64,000 bases of DNA, from the NCBI GenBank assembly GCA_012934845.2, contig WNNJ02001060.1, positions 1-64,000 of the forward strand, read 5' to 3'. Both the position numbers and the translations under genes were made by a program. This stretch comes from Pomphorhynchus laevis. Taxonomy: Eukaryota; Acanthocephala; Palaeacanthocephala; Echinorhynchida; Pomphorhynchidae. Under the pieces are notes generated by a model. The model saw nothing but the letters and a program-made list of their open reading frames with translations. It had not been told where the DNA came from and did not search any database. Below are positions 32,940 to 44,239 of this stretch, one piece after another; position 1 is the first letter of the stretch; each line of letters opens with the position of its first letter.

Positions 32940-33992
32940 GCATGTTCTCGCGTTCGCAGCTTAGTCTCGAAGTTTGATGACTTTAGTTGTTATTTTTCTC
33001 ACAGCAATATGTCGATTTTTGCAATTACTGACACTTGGCTTCACAGTTGGATTAGTGATGCTTGTGTTGCCATTCCCGGCTTCTCAATATTTTGAACAGA
33101 CCGACATGATAAATGCTGAGTTGGTGGATTTGCCTTTTTCGTTGCTAACAGAATTATCGTAAGGAACTCCATGCCATATTGCGTCGGACGAATGGAGTTA
33201 CTTTCTTTAATGATAGAATCAGGTGACATCACCATGACCATTTGTGTATGCTATCGTGCTCCACGCTCATCTTGCTTAACAATAAGTTTAATTGAGTATC
33301 TTACTGATCTCACAAATTCGTGGAATTTTATCCTTTTTGGTGATTTTAATATTCCAAATATAACAGGGAATACCCCATTCGAATGTCATCAAGGTGGATG
33401 CCATTTGGACACTGAATTATGGAACTTTCTAGTTGATGGTCTATCTCTTATACAACACGTAACTCAGGCAACCAGGTTTATGGGGCATAGTTCTTCCTTG
33501 CTATATTCAGTTTTTAGTAAATGTCTACTAGATGTCCATGAAATTCAATATAATCCTCCCATAGGTTTTAGTGACTATAGTGCCTTTAAGTTTACTTCTA
33601 GTGCCCTTGTCAATGTCTCTCCTGCTGAGACTAAACATCTGAAACGTAACTGGTACAAAGTGGATATAGATTTATTACGTACCCTCGAAATTAGAATGGG
33701 TCTTCACAATAGTGGCATTACCCATGTCCGTGATTGGGATACGTTATCAGCTTCCATCAAATATATGATAGACTGCGTCGCTTCATTGAAACCCTTGCAA
33801 AACCTTGCTAAACGCAAGCCTGCTTGGTTTGAAGATGAGTTAGTGGGACTTTTAAGAAAACGGAATAAACTCTTTAAATCATATCTGAATAATCTGACAC
33901 CTCGGTTAGAATATCTACAGTATCGTCGTCGCTTCAACTACATGAAATTGTTGAAGAGGCAAAAGCATGGATCGACAATCCTGGCATTATAA
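32940..33992 (+). pseudogene. LINE C copy 2 ORF2 endonuclease region, broken
   Basis: Carries SRVRSLVSKFDDF, the APE-type motif ITDTWLHSWISDACVAIPGF (about 33000-33090), then ICVCYRAPRSS and LFGDFNIPNITG (about 33330) and the linker RKPAWFEDELVGLLRKRNKL. One frameshift is needed between 33095 and 33171. Confidence 0.7.
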
Positions 33993-34189
33993 AAAGTTTC
34001 TTCCAAGCCGTTCTGGAACTATGTAAATAAAAGTAGGAAAGTTATTCCATCAATTTCCCTTTTGACCCATGACGGTAAGATTGCGAGATATCCTGACGAA
34101 GTTGTGAGTATGTTGGCAGAGGCCTTTGATCTTATTTGTCCCACTCTATTTACAGACTTTCGTCCAGCGCAAATTCCTTAGACATTCGT

Positions 34190-35575
34190 CTCGCATTTGC
34201 CATTAATTTCTCCAGCAGAGGTATCACGGGAATTGCGTAAATTATCTTGTTACACGTCGGCTGGGCCGGACGACATTCATCCTTTTATTCTTCAAAAACT
34301 CCATGACCTGCTAGCATTCCCATTATCAGAGATGTTTAACATGTCTCTGTGTACATCATGCATCGTAATCAGTGGAAGCGATATCACATTATTGTTATAT
34401 ATTCAAAATAGGGAACAGAGAAGACCCATCCAATCATCGTCCTGTAAGTCTGACAAGCGTTGTATGTAAATGTCTTGAAAGGTTCGTGCGTAAATACATA
34501 ACTTCTCATATGGATAGAATTATACTTCTGCACCCTTCTCAACATGGATTTCGCACTGGTCGATCATGTCTCAGTAATTTAATTATGGCTCGTAAAAATT
34601 GAACATATGTAGTAGCGGGTAGGTGTGGGGTTGATGTAATTTTTATCGATTTTAGCCGGGCGTTTGACAGAGTACCACATGATCCTCTGCTAGTAGTTTT
34701 GGTTAAATACGGTATCGATCCCCATGTAGTTCGTTGGATTAGTTCGTTCTTGAAGGGTCGGTCATTACAAAGTGAGGCTAGGCAATACTGTTTCTTCATC
34801 ACGTCATGTTCGTTCCGCAGTGCCTCAAGGTACGGTTATCGGCCCTTTATTCTTCAACATTTTCCTTCGAAATCTGTTATTAAAACTGAAATGCAATATC
34901 CTAGCGTTTGCGGATGACCTCAAGTTATGGCGGTGCATTCAATCGTATCATGACTGTTTTCTGCTCCAGGAAGATTTAGACAATATTGTTAGGTGGAGTA
35001 ATGAGACAGGACTGATATTAAATATATACAAGTGCTGCCACATGCACTTAGGACACAAGAAATTTCCTTTCAGATATAAATTAGGTGCCGAGACAATTAC
35101 GCAGGTACAGTGTACGAGAGATTTGGGAATACTTGTGCACAAGTCATTAAAGAGTCGCCCAAACATGGACAGAATCATACAAACAACCAGGAAACTTAGC
35201 TATGTGATCCGGAGGTGTTTTTGTAACCCATTGACTTCCTGTCTTAAAATAATATACAATTCACTTATTCGTCCGATTATTGAATATTGTATCCCTGCGG
35301 TATTTCCGTGTACACGTGGTGAGATGAATGAGCTTGAAAATGTCCTCCGTAGGTTGACGAGATCGTGCCATTCCCTCAGGAAATTGTCTTATAAGGACCG
35401 CTTGCACAATATAGGAGTTACTTCAGTCCATACTAGTATAGTATGTATTGATATTTTATGTTTTAGCGATATGTTCTTCGAACGTGAGATATATTACTCG
35501 AACGTGACAGATTCTCGGTCGAGTGTATTCAGCGAAGCCAGTGAACTACTAACCGAGGTCACTCTCTTACTGTAA
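34190..35575 (+). pseudogene. LINE C copy 2 ORF2 reverse transcriptase, broken
   Basis: Blocks in order: SAGPDDIHPFILQKL, NHRPVSLTSVVCKCLERFVR, QHGFRTGRSCLSNL, FIDFSRAFDRVPHD, AVPQGTVIGPLFFNIFL, intact LAFADDLKLWR, and the C-terminal RLTRSCHSLRKLSYKDRL. They are spread over three frames. The catalytic FADD is preserved. Confidence 0.75.
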
Positions 35576-36199
35576 GGACTTTGCATCACGGCAAACTCGG
35601 AAGACTATATCGCTTTTCTCACCGAGCGAAGAGGCTTTGGAACAATCTTCCAGATAATATCGTCAACATATAAAATAGAGTGTACTTCAAGAAAACGCTA
35701 ATTACATGGTTTTGCACAGATTCTAATTTCAATATCCTGTATTCGGATTAAGATTTTGTTGACATAAAATTGGTTTTACTGTGAGCAGACAAAACAGCTG
35801 CATGGATATAGTCTTGTATGTTATAATAATGCTGATGAGGCTCTGCACAAAGAAAAGTCAAGTTTACCTTTCATCCAACAAATACACGTAGTAAGGTTTC
35901 ACTGTTTTATTCGACTGCTAAGATGCCATTTTACGTAGAAGACCGAGTGTTTGAACACTAATTCTACATGGTCACGACATAACTACAAAATTCGCTTTGT
36001 TCTACTACGTTGACATCCTCGGCGTACTTGTCAAGCCCGTGCTTTATGATGTAGGAAGGTTGATTCGACTGATTGTGAATATGATTGCGCATGGCCACAC
36101 CGTCAATGAACGTTGGCACAAAACAATTCCCACTTAAGCCCGGACAGCAGATTTCCAATCATGCTTCATTATCACGAATTATTGTTGACCGATCGAATG

Positions 36200-36380
36200 T
36201 CAAGGCAGTATCAACTTTTTGAAGTAAACACTTCACTTCTACGTGGGGTGCATACTCTGTTAGCTCTTTAGATATTTATTATCTGATATTGCTGTGCCGA
36301 ATAATTGGCAATCCTCCTGTTTGCAGGATAACAGATTAAGCAAGTCAGTCTTTAAACCACATGTTCATATTTGTCTTGAA
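36200..36380 (+). mobile_element. small LINE 3' fragment
   Basis: One frame reads VPNNWQSSCLQDNRLSKSVFKPH, in two parts around 36290-36370, like the LxNNLPDN...FKxxL end of family C ORF2. Short and decayed. Confidence 0.35.
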
Positions 36381-36399
36381 ATATATTCGAGTATTAGTC

Positions 36400-38100
36400 C
36401 ATAACATACTGCAAACGAATCCCTGAATTCAATTGAACTGTGATGAAAACCTTCAGATTTGATAGGAATAGCGCTAAGCCAAATCACAAATTGTAATTTA
36501 TATTTTTGCTTGTTTACACATTTGAATTATGCATTGCTTTTATTGATAAGTAAAAAAGAAATGAATCTACCATTAGAATCTTTTATTAGAATAATTTTGG
36601 GCAAGAATGTGACTAGTTCGTTTAGAAGTTCTCTTCCTTTTTAATCTGTTTCGTACGTTGTCAAAATCGAATTCGATGACGCAAATTCCTGAGGAGCAAC
36701 CACTACTGGATAAGCAACTCCGATGCCTCCGAATCTAATAGGAGAAGGAAGGACTGCAGCTAGCTCGTTATCTATGGATCCTTCTAAGAAAGTTGGAAGC
36801 AGTCGTTTTAGCATGTCTTTACTTAACTGTGTCGGATTAGATTATGTTATTTTTCAAAATTGTGTTCATTTCAATTGCACGGCTGGAAGTAGTCCCGAAA
36901 ACGAAGATTGGGGATCTTATCGAGAAATCTTTACAAGTCGGTATATGATCTTAATCATTCAGTTATCTTCGAGTAAATAAACCCTGACATGTACACTTCT
37001 TTGCCTACTGGGGAGCATAGGATTTCTAGTACATCACATTTGATCACGATATTTCCGAATTAAGGAATAGCTAATGAAGAAAGACGTTGTAATAACGGTT
37101 GTATTTAAAGGTATGATGTGATAATCATAAAGTGGACCAATTTCCTTGAGTGGACACCATACTATTCGTCATTCATCAATGGTTATAACGAAATTTGCAT
37201 ATAATTAATAATATATTAATTATAACAATTGTTTATTATATTCATAATTATTAATTATTATATTATTAAATATTAATAATAAATTTAATAACAATGAATA
37301 CCATTAATTTTTTGTTGTTTTAGATAACCGAATATTTCGAATATTTTTATTTTTTACATTTTTATTGTAATCAAGTCTTGATGTTCACATATTGATAGTA
37401 ATCAAACAATAATCAAATCTAGATATCATAAATTATAAAACCGTAAAAAATAAATTTAAATTAATACATAAACTTTATAAAGATTTATTAATTTACCATA
37501 AATTGTATCAAGTAATTTTTTATGCAATAAAAGAATATACAATATGCTAAACTAATAGTTCTCTAAATTGTATGATACGAGGTTTGTTTGTATATATAAT
37601 AGAAACCAAGTGATCATTACGTAACAAAAGCGACTTTACTTCGACAGAAAGAAAAGGATGTGCCTTCAAAAGATTTATGGAAACTTGAACGATTTAAACG
37701 AGTATTAATTTATCAGAATTTTTATTTATGGATTATGTATTTTAAGATCCCAGCCGTGGTAAATTCGTATCGAAGTGCCGCAGAAGCAAAACGAGCTACA
37801 GATAATGAAACAATGAAAATTTGTAATGATTTAAACTAAAAGTAGGATTCATCACAAACAAACTTATTTTTATAAGTTATTCTTTATAAAAATCATATAC
37901 CTATGGTACTTTGTAGCAGAATTTTCTCTTTAAATTTTCTTAACTTTAATTGAATACAAATATTTAACAAAAACTTAATCCAATTAGCTGCCTATTCTAA
38001 GATAATCTGTCAAATTTGGTAAAGTAAAACAAAATTCAAATTTCGGAAAGTATGAAAAAATTAAAATTTTGTAAAGTAAACCAAACTAAACATTTTAAGA
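36400..38100. other. no gene supported
   Basis: AT-rich spacer. An 85-codon plus frame at 36723-36980 has mixed composition but no recognisable motif. Positions 37180-37300 are almost pure A/T. Confidence 0.4.
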
Positions 38101-38640
38101 AGTAAAGCAATTAATTTATATTAATTTATATCATATAGATGACATATTTAAATTTACAAGAAACATATTTTTGCATGAGCATTCATCCATACCATATAAT
38201 ATAAAATATAATACATTAAATAATGAAATTTTAAGAATTGCAACAATATGTAATGATATTGGCTTTCTTCAAAATCATTTAAATAATTTAATAGATACAT
38301 ATTTTAAACTAGGTTACTATAAAAATAACATCAAGCAGAAAATAGTAAAATATATAAATCAACACAATAATATAAAGAATAAATTTAAACTCTTAAGTGG
38401 CAAATTTTTATGGATGGATAATAAATAATATACTTTGTATTAGAATAAGATACTAGATAGTTATTTCAGAGGAAATACATCATTAGCATGTATTTAGCCC
38501 CGCTGCTATGCTGGCTAGAAGAGTTAGGGACCAAAACCTGATATCATAGCAGTTCCTCCTGATGACCTCTAGTTCTTATTCTGATACAACGTCTGTTATT
38601 TATTAGTCAATTCATAAAAATGACGTACACATCAATTAAA
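38100..38640 (+). mobile_element. Penelope-like remnant, C-terminal coding end plus 3' flank
   Basis: The frame 38171-38428 reads IPYNIKYNTLNNEILRIAT, DIGFLQNHLNNLIDTYF and KLLSGKFLWMDNK before its stop. The flank from TTTGTATTAGAATAAGATAC to about 38625 is shared with 39200-39330 (inverted) and in part with 26225-26330. Broken. Confidence 0.5.
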
Positions 38641-38659
38641 ATAATACACCAATTAAAAC

Positions 38660-39180
38660 TATTATTAATTTATATCGAAATATGGTATATTTAAATTTAC
38701 AAGAATCATATTTTTGCATAACCAATCATGCATTCTATATAATATAAAATATAATACATTAAATAATTAAATTTTAAGAATTGCAACAATATGTAATGCG
38801 AAAATATAATAAGTCCTTAGCACATATTATTAAATGATGGAATTTTAAGAATTGCAACAATATGTAATGATATTGGTTTTCTTCAAAATCATTTGAATAA
38901 TTTAATAGATACATATTTGAAACTAGGTTACTATAAAAATAACATCAAGCAGAAAATAGTAAAAAACTCAGAATTAAGTTTTTTCTGTTTTTGATACTCT
39001 AAAATTTACAAAAATCTATAAATGATCAAGTTCATTCCAATCGAGAAAATAATATAAAATATAATACATTAAATAATGAAATTTTAAGAATTGTCATAAT
39101 ATGTAATTATATTGGCTTTCTTCAAAATCATTTTAAATAATTTAATAGATACATATTTTAAAGGTACATTTTTGAATTGA
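38660..39180 (+). mobile_element. further partial copies of the same Penelope-like segment
   Basis: The block around TTTTAAGAATTGCAACAATATGTAATG recurs at about 38770, 38835 and 39085 (the last as TTGTCATAATATGTAAT), each with neighbouring homology, showing repeated duplication of one short segment. Confidence 0.5.
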
Positions 39181-39189
39181 AAAATTGTT

Positions 39190-39640
39190 AATTCAATTGT
39201 TAATTATCAATTCCACGATCCTACATCGCAGCGAGGCCAAATACATGCTAATCACATATTTCCTCTGATGAAATTTGCTTATATAGTATCTTATTCTAAC
39301 ACAAAGTATATTATTTATTAAGTATTCATGTAAATCCATCCATAAACATTTGCCACTTAAGCGTAATTTTTTAATATTGTTGTGTTGATTTACATATTTT
39401 ACTATTTCCTATTGATTTTGTTTTTATAGTAACTTAAGTTAAAATATGCATCTATTAAATTATTTAAATGATTTTTTAATAACTAGATATTATGTCAATT
39501 ACTGAAATTTCATTATTCAATGTATTATATTTTATATTATATGGTATGCATGAATGTTCATGCAAAAATATGTTTCTTGTAAATTTAAATATGTCATCTT
39601 TAGTACATTCATTAATATTAGCTTTTATCTTTTCCATTTA
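39190..39640 (-). mobile_element. Penelope-like remnant in inverted orientation
   Basis: The reverse complement of 39200-39370 matches 38390-38530 (GGATGGAT, AGAATAAGATACTA, AGCATGTATTTGGCC), and 39530-39600 matches the LHEHS...YNIKYN coding block. Together with 38.1-38.6 kb it forms a head-to-head pair. Confidence 0.5.
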
Positions 39641-40079
39641 AGTGTTTAATTTATTTTTATTAATATTGTGTTGATTTATATATTTGACTATTTTCTCATC
39701 AACTACTCATTACAACTTTAATACTCGGATAATGGAGTATTCAACTTCCTACATTAACGTTCCAAAACTGCTTCTTGATTTATTGAATAAAACCATCTGT
39801 AATATTCTCATCGATAAGTTGCACTTTTCCGAGCACTTATTTCTCAACAGCATGCACAAATAATCATTTAATGTTCATATATTTACTTTATCATCAATAT
39901 TAGTTTAATTATTAGTTTTTTACAAATTTGTTCACTTTTTGAAAAAAATTATTAGAGTTAAATACACACATATCATGAATATTTATTTAAACATATTTCA
40001 TATCTTTATATACTTAAGATTTCTATTTTAAAGTTATGAACAAATTCATATTCTATAAAGCTTAAAAATAAGTCAGCTA

Positions 40080-40700
40080 TAATTCATTCATATGTTGCGT
40101 TTCCATTTAAAATATTTAATGATTCTAATAATTCAATTTTATCCATATATTTATATTTACTTGATGGTTTAATTTTTGTTAGATAGGCGTTATAGTTATT
40201 ATAACATATATATGTATATATTTTCCCGAATATAAGATTAATTAATTTTTCTAACGCTTCTTTAATATCTACTAAATCTAGATTTGTATAAAGCGTACTA
40301 AAATCGTATGTATTTATATTTTGAAAATTTATTCCTTTTGTCTGTTCTAAAAATTCTTTTGTAGAATTAATACTGAAATAGTGTTTTATACCAGTATTAA
40401 TTTCGATTACCCTACAATATTTATTGAAGTATGCTGTAATTGCTTTAAGTATTTTATTCATATAGACAGAAAGTGGTTTAATGTACATTTAAACGCACTA
40501 CATATGAACCTATCTTTTATTGGATTTTTATGTAATTTTGGATTCCAATATAATATAGGTATAGTTTTATTATCTGAACTCAACTCACTATGTTCATATG
40601 TTGGATTTACATTTAAATCATTATAATTAACTTCTTTCATCAATATATCATAATAAAGCCTTTGCATATGAAGACAAAGTTATTACTAGCGTTATCAATA
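40080..40700 (-). mobile_element. Penelope-like reverse transcriptase remnant, N-terminal half
   Basis: Minus-strand frames 40667-40458 and 40488-40084 contain IPILYWNPKLHKNPIKDRFI, ITAYFNKYCRVIEIN and YDFSTLYTNLDLVDIKEAL. The PxLYWxPKLHKxP...RFI and FSTLYTNL blocks are hallmarks of a reverse transcriptase lineage I associate with Penelope-like elements, without certainty on the subgroup. Broken, few breaks in this part. Confidence 0.55.
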
Positions 40701-40779
40701 GTTGTTATTATATAAATTCTTTAATTTAGAATATTCTAAATACTCATTAAATATCTTTTAATTTAGAATGCTCTAAATA

Positions 40780-42092
40780 ATTTATTGTACGATTATAGTA
40801 TTTTGTATAACAATAACTGTCTATTTTACAACTTAGCCTATTATAGTCGTTAATTAATTTTTGATTTATTGAACATATGATATCTTTAGAAAAACTTTTA
40901 TATTTACATAAAGATCTTTTAGCTTATTATCACTTAAAAGTTGTTTTAATATTTCTAATTGTTCATTTATATACATATCTTTTTTGATATTTTTAACTCT
41001 ATTTTTCCTATTCCTTTTATCGCAATGACTTCTTGATTTGCGTTTAACGGGATTATAATAATATAGTTGTTTATTATGTATTATACTACTTCTGCCAATT
41101 TATTTTGGCAGAAGGAATTGTATAAGGAATTAGTTATTAACTACTTATTCCTTATTGTATAAGGAATAAGTAGTATAAGGAATATATTCCTCATACTACT
41201 TCTTTTTTAATATTTTTAACTCTATTTTTCATATTTCTTTTGTTGCCAATTGTAAAGTCCAATTGACATCAATGGATTCATTGACACAATTCTATCTGGA
41301 GGGTTCATGACATTTAAAAAAGAGTCACGCGAATAAAAGTTAAAAGTTTACTGATCCTCTAAATATTTTTATATTTTTAAATTGCGACGGCTAAACTGTT
41401 TTGTCATATAAATAGCTAATTGGACGTCACAGTTATACCTTATTTTAGAAATATATTTACTTAAATTTGATCCTATTATTTTACTTTTAGAATTATTTAA
41501 AAGTCCGGCTATATTATCTTATCTATACATTAATTAATGAATTTTATGGTCAGTGAATTTTATTATGAATTTTATTATATTATCTATACATTTATTAATA
41601 AAGTTTATGGTTAATGTATATTTTATATTGTTATTATTAACATTTATTGTTCGATTATATTATTTTATATTACAATAACTGTATATTATACAACTTAACC
41701 TATCATATTCGTTAATTATTCTTTGATTTATTAATCAAATGATATCTTTATAAAAACTTATTATATTTACATAAAGATCTTTTAGTTTATTATCTCTTAA
41801 AAGTTGTTTTAATATTTCTAATTGTTCATAAATATACTTATCTTTTTAATATTTTTAACTCTATTTTTCCTATTCCTTTTATTCCTTTTATCATTTTCTA
41901 TTGTTATTATTAACATTTATTGCCGATTATAGTATTTTATATTACAATAACTGTCTATTATACAACTTAACCTATTATACTCGTTAATTAATCTTTGATT
42001 TATTGAACAAATGATATTTTAGAAAAACTAATATTTACATAAAGATCTTTAAGCTTATTATATCACAAAAGTTGTTTTAATATTTTTATTGT
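40780..42092 (-). repeat. threefold duplicated segment of the Penelope-like element
   Basis: A segment of about 200 bp occurs at 40784-40980, 41640-41830 and 41913-42092, with shared landmarks CAATAACTGT, TTGATTTATT and CATAAAGATCTTT. On the minus strand it encodes NEQLEILKQLLSDNKLKD (at 40980-40920), upstream of the reverse transcriptase. Confidence 0.65.
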
Positions 42093-42419
42093 ATGGTGTT
42101 GAGCCTTATTCTGATATTAACAGGGCTGGCTATCTTTGTGCCTATTGTTAGAGCGTATATAGTGTTGATTTTCCCATCTACTTGGTGGGCTATGGTGGCG
42201 TTATGTGTATTAGGCGTATGATATGTTAACGATGAACTTGTTGAATTTAGTGAGGCACTAGGGGCTAAGAGGGTAGATGTGGTTGAGAGGGTAGTTTTAT
42301 TTATTGCATATGAAGCCCGCTCTTTTCTAGGGTGCCTAATAAGAGGGGTGATGTTGGTTGAAGATTGTGGAGGGAGTCATGAGTTGTGATATACTTTGAG
42401 ATATACTATTATGATATAG
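42093..42419 (+). pseudogene. cox3-like frame readable only with a mitochondrial code (candidate NUMT)
   Basis: From ATG at 42093 to TAG at 42417-42419 the frame is open for 109 codons only if TGA is Trp (it occurs twice). With invertebrate mitochondrial code it reads MVLSLILMLTGLAIFVPI, STWWAMVALCVLGVWYVNDE, then VLFIAYEARSFLGCLMSG. The W-x2-D followed by a Gly and LFI-x2-E resembles helices 2 and 3 of cytochrome oxidase subunit 3. The first TGA is at the second-Trp-like position of the family WW-x-D motif. GT-rich and A-poor, unlike everything around it. Alternative: an unrelated foreign or low-complexity segment. Confidence 0.4.
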
Positions 42420-42730
42420 GGAGTTTAATTGCAAGAGTGTGATTACGGATCGCTAGTGTGAGCTGTTATAAGATTATGGGTAAATTAGGTTGTTACTCCC
42501 AAGCCAGTCCCCTATAAAGAGATAAGCGGGGACCACTAATCTCTTGGGTTTACTTAGGTGTAAGGTTTTTTGGTGGTGAGAGTTTTAGCCAGCTTATATA
42601 TTATTTCTTTGGGGGTAGGAGTTTCGTGCTCACGAGTGTAGTGAGTGTGGTAGCCTTGTAGCCAGAATTAGTGGTGGTAATCTATTTAAGCCTGATGACT
42701 AATAGACGAATGAATAGAAGATTTGAATAC
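42420..42730 (+). other. rest of the GT-rich island
   Basis: Continues the GT-rich composition with no frame I can assign. A segment near 42493-42545 can fold (CCCAAG with CTTGGG, TCCCC with GGGGA), which could be a mitochondrial tRNA-like or rRNA-like structure. Composition returns to AT-rich after about 42730. Confidence 0.3.
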
Positions 42731-43320
42731 TTTTTGGGCCAGGATGTAGGCTCCTTGACGTATTTATTCTGATAAAATTTGATTAGCTTCATCTAATGAG
42801 CCTCATCTAATGTAACTTAAGTTCTTCGATGCTGAATTGAATGCTGTCTTGATTTATGTTAAAAAAGAACATCTTTGAATTTCCGAATATATTCACACTT
42901 CCATTTTCGATACACGTGTGCAAAGTTGTTCACACTTGATTGAATAAAAAATGATATGCGGTGGTCTTGACCCAGAACTTTGAGTTGTGCTGACAAAAAT
43001 CGTGTCTACTATAGAATATCTGTGTTCATTGAAGAAAAAAGAATTTATTTTTACGTGACAAATGCGTGCCGGCACACGCTTACGTGATCACGAAGAAAAA
43101 AATCTAAATCATATGTCGAGGTGGTAACAGAGGAGATATTTGAATGTGATATAGGATGGAGCGCGGCGGATGTCGAGAGGGAACAAGTATCACATTATTA
43201 TTTTATGTGCACTTAAATAAAAATTTATAATATTAAATAAAAATATGACATATTTTATTTTATTGGTGTGCCGCGTATTCCAAGGGAAGACTTTTGGTGT
43301 GTCGAAGGTGAAAAAGGTTG
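42730..43320. other. spacer with a LINE A 3' tail remnant
   Basis: Only 43030-43110 is recognised (listed separately). Nothing else is supported in this stretch. Confidence 0.4.
43030..43110 (-). mobile_element. solo 3' tail of LINE family A
   Basis: On the minus strand a GCGTG..CACGC hairpin (43064-43079) is followed by CATTTGTCACGTAAAAATAA, as at the 3' ends of the family A copies at 19.8 kb and 47.1 kb. An extremely 5'-truncated insertion. Confidence 0.6.
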
Positions 43321-43324
43321 AGGT

Positions 43325-43645
43325 GCACTTATATACAAAACAGAGAATTGTTGAGTGATTCTAATATGTGGGATCGTCTGGTATTACTTGACTAAAAATA
43401 AGAAATGACACTATCACTAACTAAAATAAAGGATAGAACCAGAGAAGTATCGATACGTGAAAATAATTATGCACTTATATACAAAACAGAGAATTGTTGA
43501 GTGATATCAATAGGTGGGATCGTCTGGTATTACTTGACTAAAAATAAGAAATGACACTATCACTAACTAAAATAAAGGATAGAACCAGAGAAGTATCGAT
43601 AAGCGTTATTTTAATACCATTACGTGAAAATAATTATAGAAAACA
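43325..43645. repeat. 146 bp tandem duplication
   Basis: GCACTTATATACAAAACAGA begins at 43325 and again at 43471 (period 146). The two units are nearly identical through GAACCAGAGAAGTATCGATA; the second has about 21 extra bases before the shared ACGTGAAAATAATTAT end. Recent duplication, lying just downstream of the HIG1 gene. Confidence 0.85.
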
Positions 43646-43700
43646 CTCTAAATCTGCAAAAATGTCTATTTTAGGTTCTTCTATATTAAATTAATCTAAA

Positions 43701-44154
43701 TTAGACTGATTTTTTTAAAGCTGCTGGATTGGAAAATATTGATTGAAGCTTGCCGGCTGATAACATTGATACTAGTATGGCCGATATCGTCACACCTTGC
43801 CATAGTATACGCTGTCGCATGAATTTCTGTTGCATACGACTATTACCACTTAGATAGAACCGAATACCTCTAGTCAGAGCCATTACAGTCAAAATAGTTC
43901 CAATTGGGACAATAGGGTTTTGTAGACACTTTGTTAACAATCGATTTTTAGTTCGCGGTTTACTTTGAAGGAAATTTGCTGATGTATCGAGCTGGAATTT
44001 ATCATCTGATCCCATTTGGTCTAAAATTAGTTTAATTATTTTTTAAAGGAAAATTATATGAAAATTAATAGGAAAGATATTTTACAACATTTTAATTAAA
44101 TTAAAGTTTTAGTTTACATTGTAGCGGATATTGCAGAAGCGATTTGTTCGCCAT
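43701..44154 (-). CDS. HIG1 domain family protein, 2 exons, 118 codons
   Basis: Exons 44154-44118 and 44020-43701 join in phase across a 97 bp GTAAAC...TTTTAG intron. The protein begins MANKSLLQYPLQYQMGSDD, then LTKCLQNPIVPIGTILTVMA (helix 1), and MQQKFMRQRILWQGVTISA (helix 2). QNPIVPIG and the Q-x3-R-x-R-x3-Q pattern (Q-KFM-R-Q-R-ILW-Q) are signatures of the HIG1/RCF1 family, inner-mitochondrial-membrane proteins that help assemble cytochrome oxidase and respiratory supercomplexes. Length and the N-terminal extension suit the HIGD2/RCF1 branch. A start at the internal Met (44015) is possible but would ignore a good acceptor and phase match. Confidence 0.85.
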
Positions 44155-44239
44155 GGTTGATTATAACTGACGTGGAATCCAATTTCGTTTAGGTGGACGT
44201 TTTGTACAAAAAACCAATTTATTGTAACTACTTACAATT

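Larger units (their letters stand above)
31260..35830 (+). mobile_element. near full-length CR1-like LINE, family C (copy 2)
   Basis: Structure: 5' region with tandem repeats, ORF1, ORF2 with APE endonuclease and reverse transcriptase, 3' end near an ATAATAATG run at about 35830. ORF1 and ORF2 are split by several frame breaks, so the copy is dead, but the order of parts is complete. Related copies are at 44.2-52.2 kb and 52.9-57.2 kb. Confidence 0.8.

Noticed and set aside
36723-36980. 85-codon plus-strand frame as a host exon
   Set aside because: No family resemblance and no matched splice-linked neighbours.
38560-38600. CTGATGA near the Penelope-like 3' flank as a hammerhead core
   Set aside because: The related sequence at 26.3 kb has CTGGTGA and GAAA, the 38.5 kb one lacks GAAA, and no stem II complement is present in either.
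42493-42560. mitochondrial tRNA gene in the GT-rich island
   Set aside because: Stems can be drawn but no convincing anticodon arm and T arm together.
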